Positions 23,515-31,741 of a DNA stretch of 64,000 bases are shown here, in pieces. The notes below the pieces were generated by a model. That model ran no database searches, was not told where the DNA came from, and worked only from the letters and a program-made list of their open reading frames with translations. The translations under genes and the position numbers were made by a program. This DNA is from Candidatus Aminicenantes bacterium UBA6072 (GTDB taxonomy: Bacteria > Acidobacteriota > Aminicenantia > UBA2199), in contig DIXU01000001.1 of the NCBI GenBank assembly GCA_002436105.1, positions 186,001 to 250,000 on the forward strand, given 5' to 3'. Within the stretch, counting starts at the first letter, position 1, and each line of letters starts with the position of its first letter.

Positions 23515-25059
23515 GTGGACATTGAGCGCGCCAGCGGCCTGCTGCTGCACATCACCTCCCTGCCCGGCGACCACCACTGCGGCACGCTGGGCCGGGATGC
23601 CGCATCCTTCGCCTCCTTCCTGGCCGCCAGCGGCCAATCCTACTGGCAGGTGCTGCCGTTGGGGCCGGTGTGCCCGCACTGGAATTTCTCGCCCTACTCG
23701 TCACCGTCGACCTTCGCCGGCAACGAGATGCTGATCGATCCGCATGCGCTGCACGAGCGGGGCTGGATCAGCGCCGACGAGCTGCGCGCAGGCAATGCCG
23801 GCCCCGCGGGCGACTTCTGCGACCTGGACGCCGCCGCCGCCCGGAATGCCGCCTGGCTGGATGCATCCGCCCGGCGTTTTTTCGCCGCAGGCGCCCCCGG
23901 CGACGCCTCCGCCTTCGCCGGCTTCTGCGCCAGGGAAAAGAGCTGGCTCGAGGACTACGCCCTGTTCCGCGCCCTGGCCGATCGTTTCGCCACCTTCCAA
24001 TGGACCGCCTGGCCCGGCGACATCTCCCGCCGCGAACCGGCCGCCGTCGCCCGCTGGAAAAAAGAACTGCAGGACGCCATTCGCAGGCGGCGCTTCGAAC
24101 AGTTCATCTTTTTCAGCCAGTGGCGGGCACTGAAGGAGACGGCCAACCGCCAGGGCGTGCGCCTAATCGGCGACATCCCCTTTTACGTCAATTTCGAGAG
24201 CGCCGACGCCTGGTCGCGCCCCGATATCTTTCAGGTCGATGAGGGGACGGGGCGGCCGGCGTTCGTGGCCGGCGTCCCCCCCGACTACTTCAGCGCCAGC
24301 GGTCAACGCTGGGGAAACCCGCTCTACCGCTGGCAACGGGATGGGGCGCTTCATGCCCCGACCATGGCCTGGTGGCAACAGCGCATCCGCCACCTGCTGC
24401 AAATGGTCGACCTGCTGCGCATCGACCATTTTCGCGGCTTCGATTCCTACTGGGCGATCCCGGAGGCGGAGACGACGGCGGTCAAGGGCAGCTGGCACCC
24501 TGGGCCGGGCATGGCCTTTTTCGATCACCTGAAACGGGGGCTGGGAAGCCTGCCCCTGATCGCCGAGGACCTTGGCGAGATCACGCCGGATGTGGTGGCA
24601 TTGCGCGAACACCTGGGTTTCCCGGGCATGAAGATCCTGCAGTTCGCCTTCGACGGCCAGAGCGCCAACCCCTACCTGCCTCACAACTTCACCGAGACCA
24701 ACTGCCTGGTCTATACCGGCACCCACGACAACAACACCAGCAACGGCTGGTTCTACGGCCCGGAGACCGATGAGGCGCAGAAACAGGCCATCCTGGACTA
24801 TATGGATCTCGGTCACCGCGATGAGTTCCACTGGCATTTCATCCGCCTGGCCATGCAGTCAGTAGCCCGCCTGGCCGTGTTCCCGGTTCAGGACGTCCTG
24901 GGTTACGACGAACGCTTCCGCCTGAATACCCCGGGCCAGGCCGGGGGCAATTGGCGCTGGCGCCTGACCCCGGGAGCGCTGACCCCGGAGCTTGGCCGCC
25001 GCCTCCGGCGCCTGACGGAAGTGTTCAACCGCCTGCCGGCGGCACCGATCCTGTCCTGA
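23515..25059 (+). CDS. malQ: 4-alpha-glucanotransferase (amylomaltase), GH77
   Basis: Transfers maltodextrin segments between glucans. 514 aa from the GTG at 23515, which has AAGGAGG 5 nt upstream; a longer reading from 23455 lacks an SD and has a low-similarity lead. GH77 landmarks: GLLLHITSLPGDHHCGTLG; SPYSSPSTFAGNEMLIDP; LIGDIPFYVNFESADAW; LLRIDHFRGFDSYWAIPE with the nucleophile Asp; LIAEDLGEITPDV with the acid/base Glu; and YTGTHDNNTSNGW. All three catalytic carboxylates are present. It follows the diguanylate cyclase by 56 nt on the same strand. Confidence 0.95.
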   Translation: MDIERASGLLLHITSLPGDHHCGTLGRDAASFASFLAASGQSYWQVLPLGPVCPHWNFSPYSSPSTFAGNEMLIDPHALHERGWISADELRAGNAGPAGDFCDLDAAAARNAAWLDASARRFFAAGAPGDASAFAGFCAREKSWLEDYALFRALADRFATFQWTAWPGDISRREPAAVARWKKELQDAIRRRRFEQFIFFSQWRALKETANRQGVRLIGDIPFYVNFESADAWSRPDIFQVDEGTGRPAFVAGVPPDYFSASGQRWGNPLYRWQRDGALHAPTMAWWQQRIRHLLQMVDLLRIDHFRGFDSYWAIPEAETTAVKGSWHPGPGMAFFDHLKRGLGSLPLIAEDLGEITPDVVALREHLGFPGMKILQFAFDGQSANPYLPHNFTETNCLVYTGTHDNNTSNGWFYGPETDEAQKQAILDYMDLGHRDEFHWHFIRLAMQSVARLAVFPVQDVLGYDERFRLNTPGQAGGNWRWRLTPGALTPELGRRLRRLTEVFNRLPAAPILS

Positions 25060-25116
25060 TTTCAGCTTTTTCCCGCCCCCCTGTCATGAAAAGAGGACAG
25101 TTTCCTTTGCCAGGAC

Positions 25117-25133
25117 TTGGCATATGAATTGCT
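25117..25133 (+). promoter_or_regulatory. Candidate sigma54 (-24/-12) promoter
   Basis: TTGGCAT (25117-25123) and TTGCT (25129-25133): the diagnostic GG and GC pairs are separated by exactly 10 bp, as sigma54 requires. The implied start of transcription is near 25144, just before the AGGAGG of the FecR-type gene. No enhancer-binding protein is encoded nearby. Confidence 0.45.
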
Positions 25134-25155
25134 TTCCATGCACTAGGAGGTCAAC

Positions 25156-27285
25156 ATGAAAAAGACCTTAATCGTATTTGCGAGCCTGCTGCTGCTATCG
25201 GGCGCCTGCTGGTCCGACGACGTGGAAGCGAATGCCAACGAAGCCAAATATTACGACAACGCCAAGGTCGTGCGCATCAAGAGCGTGGAGGGCGAGGGTT
25301 TCGTCCGGCGCTCCTACGACGAGGGCACGGAAGAAGCCACGGTCAACCTGCCTTTGTTCGAGAAGGACGTCGTGGGCACCACCGACGGCCGCCTGGCCGT
25401 ATACCTGGGCCGCCTGAACTACCTGCGCCTGGACACCGACACGGTGGTCGCACTGGAAAAGGTGCCGGCGTTGCGCCACACGGACCTGGCCGTGCGCCTG
25501 GAGGAAGGAAGCATCTACCTGGAGATCGATAACCTGGACCGTGAAAAGGGCATCGAGATCCAGACCGCCGACTGCGGCATTTTCCTCCTGGACAAGGGCG
25601 TGTACCGCGTCAACTCGGGCTTTGACGGAAAGACCGAAGTGGTCGTGATGGAAGGCATCGCCGAGGTGGCCGGCAGCGACAGCAGCCGCAATGTCCGCGA
25701 GAACCAGAAGATCGTCATGGTGCGCGGCCGGATGGCCGAGCGGCCCTTCTATTTCTACGCCTCGGAGAAGGACGATTTCGATCGTTGGAACGAGGAACAG
25801 AATCGCGAGCTGGGCTACGCGCGCTACGGCACCTCCCGCTACCTGCAGGGGGGCTATGAAGACTACGAGTACGAGATGTCGCGCGCCGGACGCTGGATCT
25901 ACATGTCCGATTACAGATCCTATGTCTGGCATCCCCACCATGCCGGCGCTGACTGGAGACCGTATGCCAATGGCCGCTGGGTGTGGAACCCCTATTACGG
26001 CTACGTCTGGACCTCATACGACGCCTGCGGCTGGTTCACCCACCACTATGGCCGCTGGCACTGGGGCTACGATCACGGATGGTACTGGATCCCCGCCTAC
26101 CACTGGTCGCCGGCATGGGTTTCCTGGTTCTGGAACGACCACTACTACGGCTGGAGCCCGCTGAGCTGGTGGAACCGGCCGGTGGTCATCATCAACAACC
26201 ACTGGAACCGCCATTATGATTACCACCGCGGCATTCCCCACCATTCCCGCTCCACCATCATCATCCGCAAGAACGAGCTGTCGGCCGCCAACATCCACCG
26301 CGTGGCCGTGAACAAGGCCACGCTGGGCCAGGTCAACGGCGGCACCATCGCCTATCGGGGTTCGGCCCCCACCGTGCGCCCGGAGTTGAACAAGGTCACG
26401 GTGATCAACGCCAGGGGGCGCTCGGTGACCTACAAGCAGGGAGCATTGGTCAGCGCGGAAAAATACCGCGCCCAGGGTTCCGATGTCCGCGATTCCGTCT
26501 TCAAGTACAGCGCCCCCCCGTCCAGCCGCGAAAAGGTCCGCTCGGCCGTCGGGAACGACACCGAATTCCGCGCGCGCAGCGACGACGGGTCGTCCGGCCG
26601 CACCCGCTACACGTCCGGTGCGGGCAGCTCTTCCGGCACCGGCAGCTCCACCCGCAGCGGCAGCTATCGCAGCAAGTCCGACGATTCCGGCAGCGGCAGC
26701 TCGGGCAACAGCAGCTACCGCAGCCGCTCCGGCAGCTCTTCCTCCTCATCCTCTTCCTCCTCTTCTTCCGGAAGCTCCAGCACGACGGCCAGGAAAAAGA
26801 AAAAAGGGGAGCCGTCCTACCTCTCATATTCGGGAAGCGGCGATTCCGGCCATGCCGCCGGCGCGGCCGCTCCGGTCGCCCGTTATCGGAGCCGCACCGT
26901 TTCAGGCAGCGGCGCCGCAACCACCACCGGCGGGGACACGGCGAGCCAGGCGGCCGCGAGTTCCAGCCGCAGGTATATCGGCAGCATTTCTTCCTCCGCG
27001 GGCAATTCAAGTTACTCGCGGCCCGGCCCCAGCTACGGCGCCTACCGCTCCCGAGCCAATGAGACCGGCAGCGGCTCGAGCAGCTCAAGCCCATCGAGTT
27101 CCTCCGCCTACAGCCGCCCCGTTAGCAGCCGCAGCGGCGGCTCCTATGCGAGCGGCAGCCGCTCGTCTTCCTCCAGCCGTACCTACAGCTCCGGTTCGTC
27201 TTCTTCCTCCAGGAGTTCCAGTGGCTCTTCCGGATCTTCTTCGTCCAGCAGCTCTGGTAGCAGCGGCAGAGCCAGGAAGAAATAG
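25156..27285 (+). CDS. FecR-domain / DUF6600-like secreted protein with long Ser-rich tail
   Basis: 709 aa. Signal peptide of about 20 residues; the SGAC at its end is only a weak lipobox. FecR-like beta domain at about 40-200 (GEGFVRRSYDEG, DGRLAVYLGRLNYLRLD, GIFLLDKGVYRVN). A region very rich in Trp, Tyr and His at 240-370 (GRWVWNPYYGYVWTSYDACG, YHWSPAWVSWFW) matches DUF6600-type proteins. From about 450 the chain is low-complexity Ser/Gly/Arg, including a run of about 14 Ser, ending SGRARKK. Not in an operon; preceded by a possible sigma54 promoter and AGGAGG. Likely a cell-surface or periplasmic structural or binding protein. The antisense reading of the Ser tail is not a gene. Confidence 0.87.
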   Translation: MKKTLIVFASLLLLSGACWSDDVEANANEAKYYDNAKVVRIKSVEGEGFVRRSYDEGTEEATVNLPLFEKDVVGTTDGRLAVYLGRLNYLRLDTDTVVALEKVPALRHTDLAVRLEEGSIYLEIDNLDREKGIEIQTADCGIFLLDKGVYRVNSGFDGKTEVVVMEGIAEVAGSDSSRNVRENQKIVMVRGRMAERPFYFYASEKDDFDRWNEEQNRELGYARYGTSRYLQGGYEDYEYEMSRAGRWIYMSDYRSYVWHPHHAGADWRPYANGRWVWNPYYGYVWTSYDACGWFTHHYGRWHWGYDHGWYWIPAYHWSPAWVSWFWNDHYYGWSPLSWWNRPVVIINNHWNRHYDYHRGIPHHSRSTIIIRKNELSAANIHRVAVNKATLGQVNGGTIAYRGSAPTVRPELNKVTVINARGRSVTYKQGALVSAEKYRAQGSDVRDSVFKYSAPPSSREKVRSAVGNDTEFRARSDDGSSGRTRYTSGAGSSSGTGSSTRSGSYRSKSDDSGSGSSGNSSYRSRSGSSSSSSSSSSSSGSSSTTARKKKKGEPSYLSYSGSGDSGHAAGAAAPVARYRSRTVSGSGAATTTGGDTASQAAASSSRRYIGSISSSAGNSSYSRPGPSYGAYRSRANETGSGSSSSSPSSSSAYSRPVSSRSGGSYASGSRSSSSSRTYSSGSSSSSRSSSGSSGSSSSSSSGSSGRARKK

Positions 27286-27294
27286 TCAGAAGAC

Positions 27295-27590
27295 AAAGTG
27301 GTAGTGGTCGTGATAGTGGTGGCCGGAGACCAGGCAGAATTTAGTGTCAGTGACAGTGACAGTGTCAGCAGAAAATAAAGACGAGCCCTGTGTTCATGTT
27401 GGTGATAGTGTAAGCAGGAGACTGGAGCGAAATCCAATGACCGTGACGCAAGAAGAGGATGGAATCCAAGTGGCGGTGGCATTATCCGTCGAATGCCTTT
27501 CTTCCGCGTCACGCGTCACGCGTCACGGATACAAAGCTCTTGTTCTTTCTCATCACGCATAACGCATCACGCATAACGTGTTCCGCGTTC
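27295..27590. repeat. Composite heptamer/hexamer repeat region
   Basis: Within the 370-nt gap between the FecR-type gene and the transaldolase. In order: GTGGTA/GTGATA and GTGTCA/GTGACA hexamers (27295-27415), a GCAGGAGACTGGAGCG linker, CACGCGT heptamers (27507-27527), a linker resembling AAGCTCTTGTTCTTTC, and CATAACG/CATCACG heptamers (27552-27578). The same order of modules occurs in the right arm beside DUF937 (53377-53587), so these are diverged copies of one element. Confidence 0.75.
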
Positions 27591-27619
27591 CGATTGTTCG
27601 TTACTTTTTCTTTTGAATT

Positions 27620-27628
27620 TGCTATAAT
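27620..27628 (+). promoter_or_regulatory. Extended -10 promoter for the transaldolase gene
   Basis: TGCTATAAT, a TGn-extended -10 box, 27 nt before the ATG. A weak -35 (TTACTT, 27601-27606) is 16 bp upstream. An SD-like GGAGAGG lies between it and the start. Confidence 0.55.
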
Positions 27629-27655
27629 GGGGACCGCCATAAATGGAGAGGCATC

Positions 27656-28300
27656 ATGAAAATATTCTTGGACACGGCCAGCATCGCCGAGATTAAGAAA
27701 GCCCTGGCATATGGCGTCATCGACGGCGTCACCACCAACCCCAGCCTGGTCGCCAAGGAGGGCAGGGAGTTCATCCCCCTGGTGCGGGAGATCACCGCGC
27801 TGGTCCCGGGGCCGGTCTCCGTCGAAGTGACGGCCAGCACCCCGGAGGAGATGATCGCCCAGGCGGAAGCGTATGCCGCCCTCGCCGCCAACGTGGTCGT
27901 CAAGGTCCCGATCAACCTGGAGGGCCTGCAGGTAATCAAAACCCTCGCCGGGCGCGGCATCAAGACCAACGTCACGCTGGTCTTCTCCCCCTCGCAGGCA
28001 TTGCTGGCCGCCAAGGCCGGGGCGACCTACGTGTCGCCGTTCGTCGGCCGCGTCGATGACATCTCCGGAGACGGCATGGCCCTGGTCGAGGACATCGCCC
28101 TCATTTTCGACAATTACGATATCACCACCGAAATCATCGTCGCCTCGGTGCGCCACCCGCTGCACTTCGTGGAAGCGGCGCGCATCGGCGCCCACGTCGC
28201 CACCATTCCCTTCGCCACCCTGGCGCAGCTCCTGAATCACCCCCTCACTTCCTCCGGCATGGAGCGTTTCCTCAGGGATTGGGAAAAAGTCAAGCGCTGA
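27656..28300 (+). CDS. Transaldolase / fructose-6-phosphate aldolase (TalC-type)
   Basis: Schiff-base aldolase of the short transaldolase family, linking glycolysis and the pentose-phosphate pathway. 214 aa, the size of TalC/FSA proteins. MKIFLDTASIAEI and DGVTTNPSLVAKEGREF open the barrel; NVVVKVPINLEGL contains the Schiff-base lysine; TNVTLVFSPSQALLAAKAGA and YVSPFVGRVDDI follow; EIIVASVRHPLHFVEAA ends the barrel. SD GGAGAGG upstream. Sequence alone does not separate transaldolase from fructose-6-phosphate aldolase activity; transaldolase is more likely in this family. Confidence 0.92.
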   Translation: MKIFLDTASIAEIKKALAYGVIDGVTTNPSLVAKEGREFIPLVREITALVPGPVSVEVTASTPEEMIAQAEAYAALAANVVVKVPINLEGLQVIKTLAGRGIKTNVTLVFSPSQALLAAKAGATYVSPFVGRVDDISGDGMALVEDIALIFDNYDITTEIIVASVRHPLHFVEAARIGAHVATIPFATLAQLLNHPLTSSGMERFLRDWEKVKR

Positions 28301-31300
28301 AGGATGAAGAAAAGGCTCAAGGTCCCGATCGGTTTTTTTTTATACTTTTGCTGTGCGGCGGCGCCTATTACGGCGCGAAATACTACGTCTTCCGCCTGAT
28401 CACCCGCGGCGGCGCCGTCACGGCCCGCTTCAGCGACCTGCGCCTTTCCCTCTTTCCCCTGGGGCTGGAGATCCGCAACATCAAGGATTTTCCCATCCGC
28501 GACGACAACCTGGTCTCGTTCGCCGGCGTCAACGTTTATCTGCCGCCGACCTCGCTGTTCATGAGGAAGAAGGCCATCAGCATCGAGATCGACCGGCCGC
28601 TGTTCATCCTCGACGATTCGCTGCTCAGGGGCCGGCCCGGAGGCAAGGGTCTCGGCTCCTCCTTCTCGATCCAGCGCATCCGCATCCGTAACGGCGAGCT
28701 GCGCTTCCGGGGCCGGGACATCAAGGCCCGGCTGCTCGCCTTCAACCTGCAGTCGGGGAGCCTGGCCGAAGGGTATTCGTTCCGCGTCGATTCGCCCCAT
28801 CTGAAGGTCACGTTGCCGGTGAGCGGCGATCCGGTGTCGCTGGAGGGCGACATGTCCGCCGAGGTCCACCAGCAGGGCGATGATTGGAAGATCAGTCGCT
28901 TCGCCTGGCAGACCCGCCGGCTGCGTTTCGGCCTCAACGGCCGCCTGCTGCCGCAGGGGGCCTACCAATTCAACGTGTCGGCCCAGGGCAACCCGGAGGA
29001 TGTCCTGCGGCCCCTGCTGGGTGAGCTGGCCGTCAACGGCCTGACCTATGCCGATGCCCGCATCAGCCGCGACGCGCAGCATGCCGTGCGCGTCAGCGCC
29101 GATTTCAACTCGCCATCCTGCCGCATGAAGGAAAACCGCTGCCGCGACCTGCGCGGCGCGGCGCGCTGGAACAGCCTGGACCGAACCCTGGAGCTGGAGG
29201 CTTCATTCGACGTCGAGACGGCGCGGACGAAACTGAGCCTGGCCAGCCGTGGCCAGGAGACCCGCATCGCGTTCCACGACCTGCCCGCCGCAGTCATCGC
29301 CGACATCCTGGACATAACCGCTGACGCGCCGCTGGCCGGTATCGTCCGCCATGGCGAAGTGGAGTTCGCCCCCGGATTCATCCGCGGCCGGGCCGACCTG
29401 GACGCAACCCCCGCGCGGCCGCTCAGTCATCCTTTCGTGGTCATGGGCGGCATAGAATTCCAGCGCGACAAGAAGACCAAGCGGACCACGTTCTCCGGGC
29501 AGAAGCTGCAGCTTGGAGCCGGTGAGCTGAACATCCAGGGTCGGATCGACTCCAGGGCCCGCACCACGGATATCCGCATCGACGCCGCCCTCAAGGACAT
29601 GGCGACCATCGCGCCCTACACGGCCTACTACCTGGACGTCGACCTGCTGCCCTGGAAGCTGAGCGGCGGCAGCGGCTCCTTCGAGCTCACGATCGACAAG
29701 CGCCAGGGCCGCAAGCGCATCGACAGCCGCTTCCGCCTGGACGGTTTCCAGGCCAACCGCCAGTCCATATCCAGCCTGGGCGGCGAGGTGCACCACGCGC
29801 CGCCGGGAACCCGCGGCGACATCACCGTCACCGCTCCCGACCTGAATTCCCGCGTCGACCTGGCCATCGCCGCCGGCCGGACCACCCTCCGCTTCCACGA
29901 ACTGCAGGGGGAGGCGCGCAAGATCATGAGGATCCTCAACCTGGGCCTGGCGCTGGACGGCCGGATCGCGGGCGATTTCACCTTTCACACGGGCAAGGCG
30001 CTGAAGGAGCCCGAAGTGCTCGGGGACTTCACGGCCGGCCGCCTGAAGTTCATGGGCTACGCCCTCGGGCAGGTCAAGGGAGCCTTGCGCTCCAACCTGC
30101 AGGGCATCGGCCTGTCGGGACTGGAGTTCACCCATCGCGGCGGCAGGGCGCGCGGCGACGTGGAGATCGATTTCCAAAGCCGGCACTTTGACCTGCAGGG
30201 ACGCATCGAAGACCTCGACGTTTCCCAATTGTTCGGGGGCTTTCGCGGCCGCGCCGACATGGAGATCTCCGGCCGCGGCGAGTTCATGAAGGATGCCCTG
30301 GAACTGACCTATCGTTTCCGCGACATGCATTACTATTCCGACCGCGGATTCGTTGTCGAGGGCAAAGCCAGCCTGCTGACCGATTTTTCCGACTTCCGCC
30401 TGAGTGCCAGCGGCCAGGCGATCCACCCGGCGGGGCCCTCGCCCTTCACCGTCAATATCGGCCTCGACCGCGGACGCTACTCCGGGTCCTTCAACCTGGA
30501 CCTGAGCGACCTGGACATGCTCATCCCCTGGAAGAACAACGTCGGCAGCATGCGCCTGCTGGGGCAGATCTTCACGGCAGCCGACGGCGGCCTCAGCAGC
30601 CGCGGCGTCGCCGTTTTTTCCGGGAAAACGCTTTCCCTGCCCAACTTTTCGCACTCGCTGGACGATTTCCAGGGAACGGTCACTTTCACTGGCGGCGATT
30701 TTTCCCTGCAGTCGCTGCGCGGCAGGATGGGGGGCGGGCTGGTGGAGGGAAACGGCCTGCTGTCCCTGGCGGAGGGCAAGCTGAAGCAGATGACCTTCAA
30801 CCTGCAGGGCAAGGACCTGCGCCTCTATCCCATGGACCGCGCCTCCTGCCTGGTCAACCCCAGCCTGAGCCTGAAGTACGAGGAGAAGCAGCTGCTGCTC
30901 TCGGGTTCGCTGGCGTTCCAGGCGGTCGACTGGCTGCGCGAGATCGACGAGCGCATCGTCTTCAGCACCCGCTCGCGGCTGTCCACCGCCGAGTCCAAGA
31001 TCCTGGAGATGCTGCGGCTGGACATCGCCATGACCAGCGAGAACATCCTGATGCAGAACTCGCTGGGGCGCATCCGCGGCCGCTTCAAGCTGCGCCTGAC
31101 CGGCACCGCCAGCTTCCCGATCCTGAACGGCACCTGCGAAGGCAGCCAGGGCGAGATCTATTTTTCCGACCGCTCCTTCAACCTGCTGAAAGCCAAGCTG
31201 GTATTCAACAACAACGCCGTCATCGACCCGTTGATCCACGTCGAGTCGGAGGCTTTCATCCAGAGCTACCGCATCCGCTTCGACATCCGCGGCAGCGCCT

Positions 31301-31734
31301 CGCGCGCCAAGCCGGAGTTGAGTTCCTCGCCGCCGCTGCCGACCCAGGACATCCTGGCCCTGGTGTCCCTGGGCGAGGTGTTTCAGCGCAGCGGCTCGCT
31401 GGAGGTCAGTTCGCGCGAAGGCGGCGCCGCCCTGGTCACCGCCAAACTGACCGAGGAGATCAAGAATCGCGCCAACCAGCTGCTGGGGATCGACCTGCTG
31501 CGCATCGACCCGGTCTTTTCCGTTTCCGGGCAGTCGACGGTGGACACTTCGCGGCTGACCATCGGCAAGACGCTCTCCAAGGGCCTGATCGTCGTTTACT
31601 CCACCACCCTCTCGACATCGCGCCAGGAAATCCTCTACCTGCAATACCAGCTGTCCCCGAGCTTGTCGCTGATCGCCATGCGCAACCAGGAAGGGCGCTA
31701 CAGCCTTGACCTGCGCCTGCGCGCCCGGCGCTGA
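28279..31734 (+). CDS. tamB: TamB/DUF490 family AsmA-like protein, probable N-terminal frameshift
   Basis: 1151 aa in the continuous frame. One N-terminal membrane segment, then a very long beta-rich region, and a C-terminal TamB domain (about 830-1151) with NGTCEGSQGEIYFSDRSFNL, PPLPTQDILALVSLGE and LTIGKTLSKGLIVVYS. TamB spans the periplasm as a groove for lipid transport or assists outer-membrane protein assembly with an Omp85 partner, encoded 7 nt downstream. In this frame the start is a TTG inside the transaldolase gene, giving an odd hydrophilic lead. An ATG at 28304 in another frame reads MKKRLKVPIGFF and would join the membrane segment FILLLCGGAYYGA if the T9 run were one base longer. 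See the separate entry. Confidence 0.88.
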   Translation: MGKSQALKDEEKAQGPDRFFFILLLCGGAYYGAKYYVFRLITRGGAVTARFSDLRLSLFPLGLEIRNIKDFPIRDDNLVSFAGVNVYLPPTSLFMRKKAISIEIDRPLFILDDSLLRGRPGGKGLGSSFSIQRIRIRNGELRFRGRDIKARLLAFNLQSGSLAEGYSFRVDSPHLKVTLPVSGDPVSLEGDMSAEVHQQGDDWKISRFAWQTRRLRFGLNGRLLPQGAYQFNVSAQGNPEDVLRPLLGELAVNGLTYADARISRDAQHAVRVSADFNSPSCRMKENRCRDLRGAARWNSLDRTLELEASFDVETARTKLSLASRGQETRIAFHDLPAAVIADILDITADAPLAGIVRHGEVEFAPGFIRGRADLDATPARPLSHPFVVMGGIEFQRDKKTKRTTFSGQKLQLGAGELNIQGRIDSRARTTDIRIDAALKDMATIAPYTAYYLDVDLLPWKLSGGSGSFELTIDKRQGRKRIDSRFRLDGFQANRQSISSLGGEVHHAPPGTRGDITVTAPDLNSRVDLAIAAGRTTLRFHELQGEARKIMRILNLGLALDGRIAGDFTFHTGKALKEPEVLGDFTAGRLKFMGYALGQVKGALRSNLQGIGLSGLEFTHRGGRARGDVEIDFQSRHFDLQGRIEDLDVSQLFGGFRGRADMEISGRGEFMKDALELTYRFRDMHYYSDRGFVVEGKASLLTDFSDFRLSASGQAIHPAGPSPFTVNIGLDRGRYSGSFNLDLSDLDMLIPWKNNVGSMRLLGQIFTAADGGLSSRGVAVFSGKTLSLPNFSHSLDDFQGTVTFTGGDFSLQSLRGRMGGGLVEGNGLLSLAEGKLKQMTFNLQGKDLRLYPMDRASCLVNPSLSLKYEEKQLLLSGSLAFQAVDWLREIDERIVFSTRSRLSTAESKILEMLRLDIAMTSENILMQNSLGRIRGRFKLRLTGTASFPILNGTCEGSQGEIYFSDRSFNLLKAKLVFNNNAVIDPLIHVESEAFIQSYRIRFDIRGSASRAKPELSSSPPLPTQDILALVSLGEVFQRSGSLEVSSREGGAALVTAKLTEEIKNRANQLLGIDLLRIDPVFSVSGQSTVDTSRLTIGKTLSKGLIVVYSTTLSTSRQEILYLQYQLSPSLSLIAMRNQEGRYSLDLRLRARR
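28304..28341 (+). other. Likely true TamB start and T9 homopolymer frameshift site
   Basis: ATG at 28304, 3 nt after the transaldolase stop, encodes a positively charged MKKRLKVPIG followed by Phe codons in a run of nine T (28333-28341). Adding one T places the reading in the TamB frame, giving a textbook Lys/Arg-rich lead plus membrane anchor. Either the assembly lost a base, the gene has a real lesion, or transcriptional slippage on T9 restores the frame. Confidence 0.6.
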
Positions 31735-31741
31735 GGTCACA

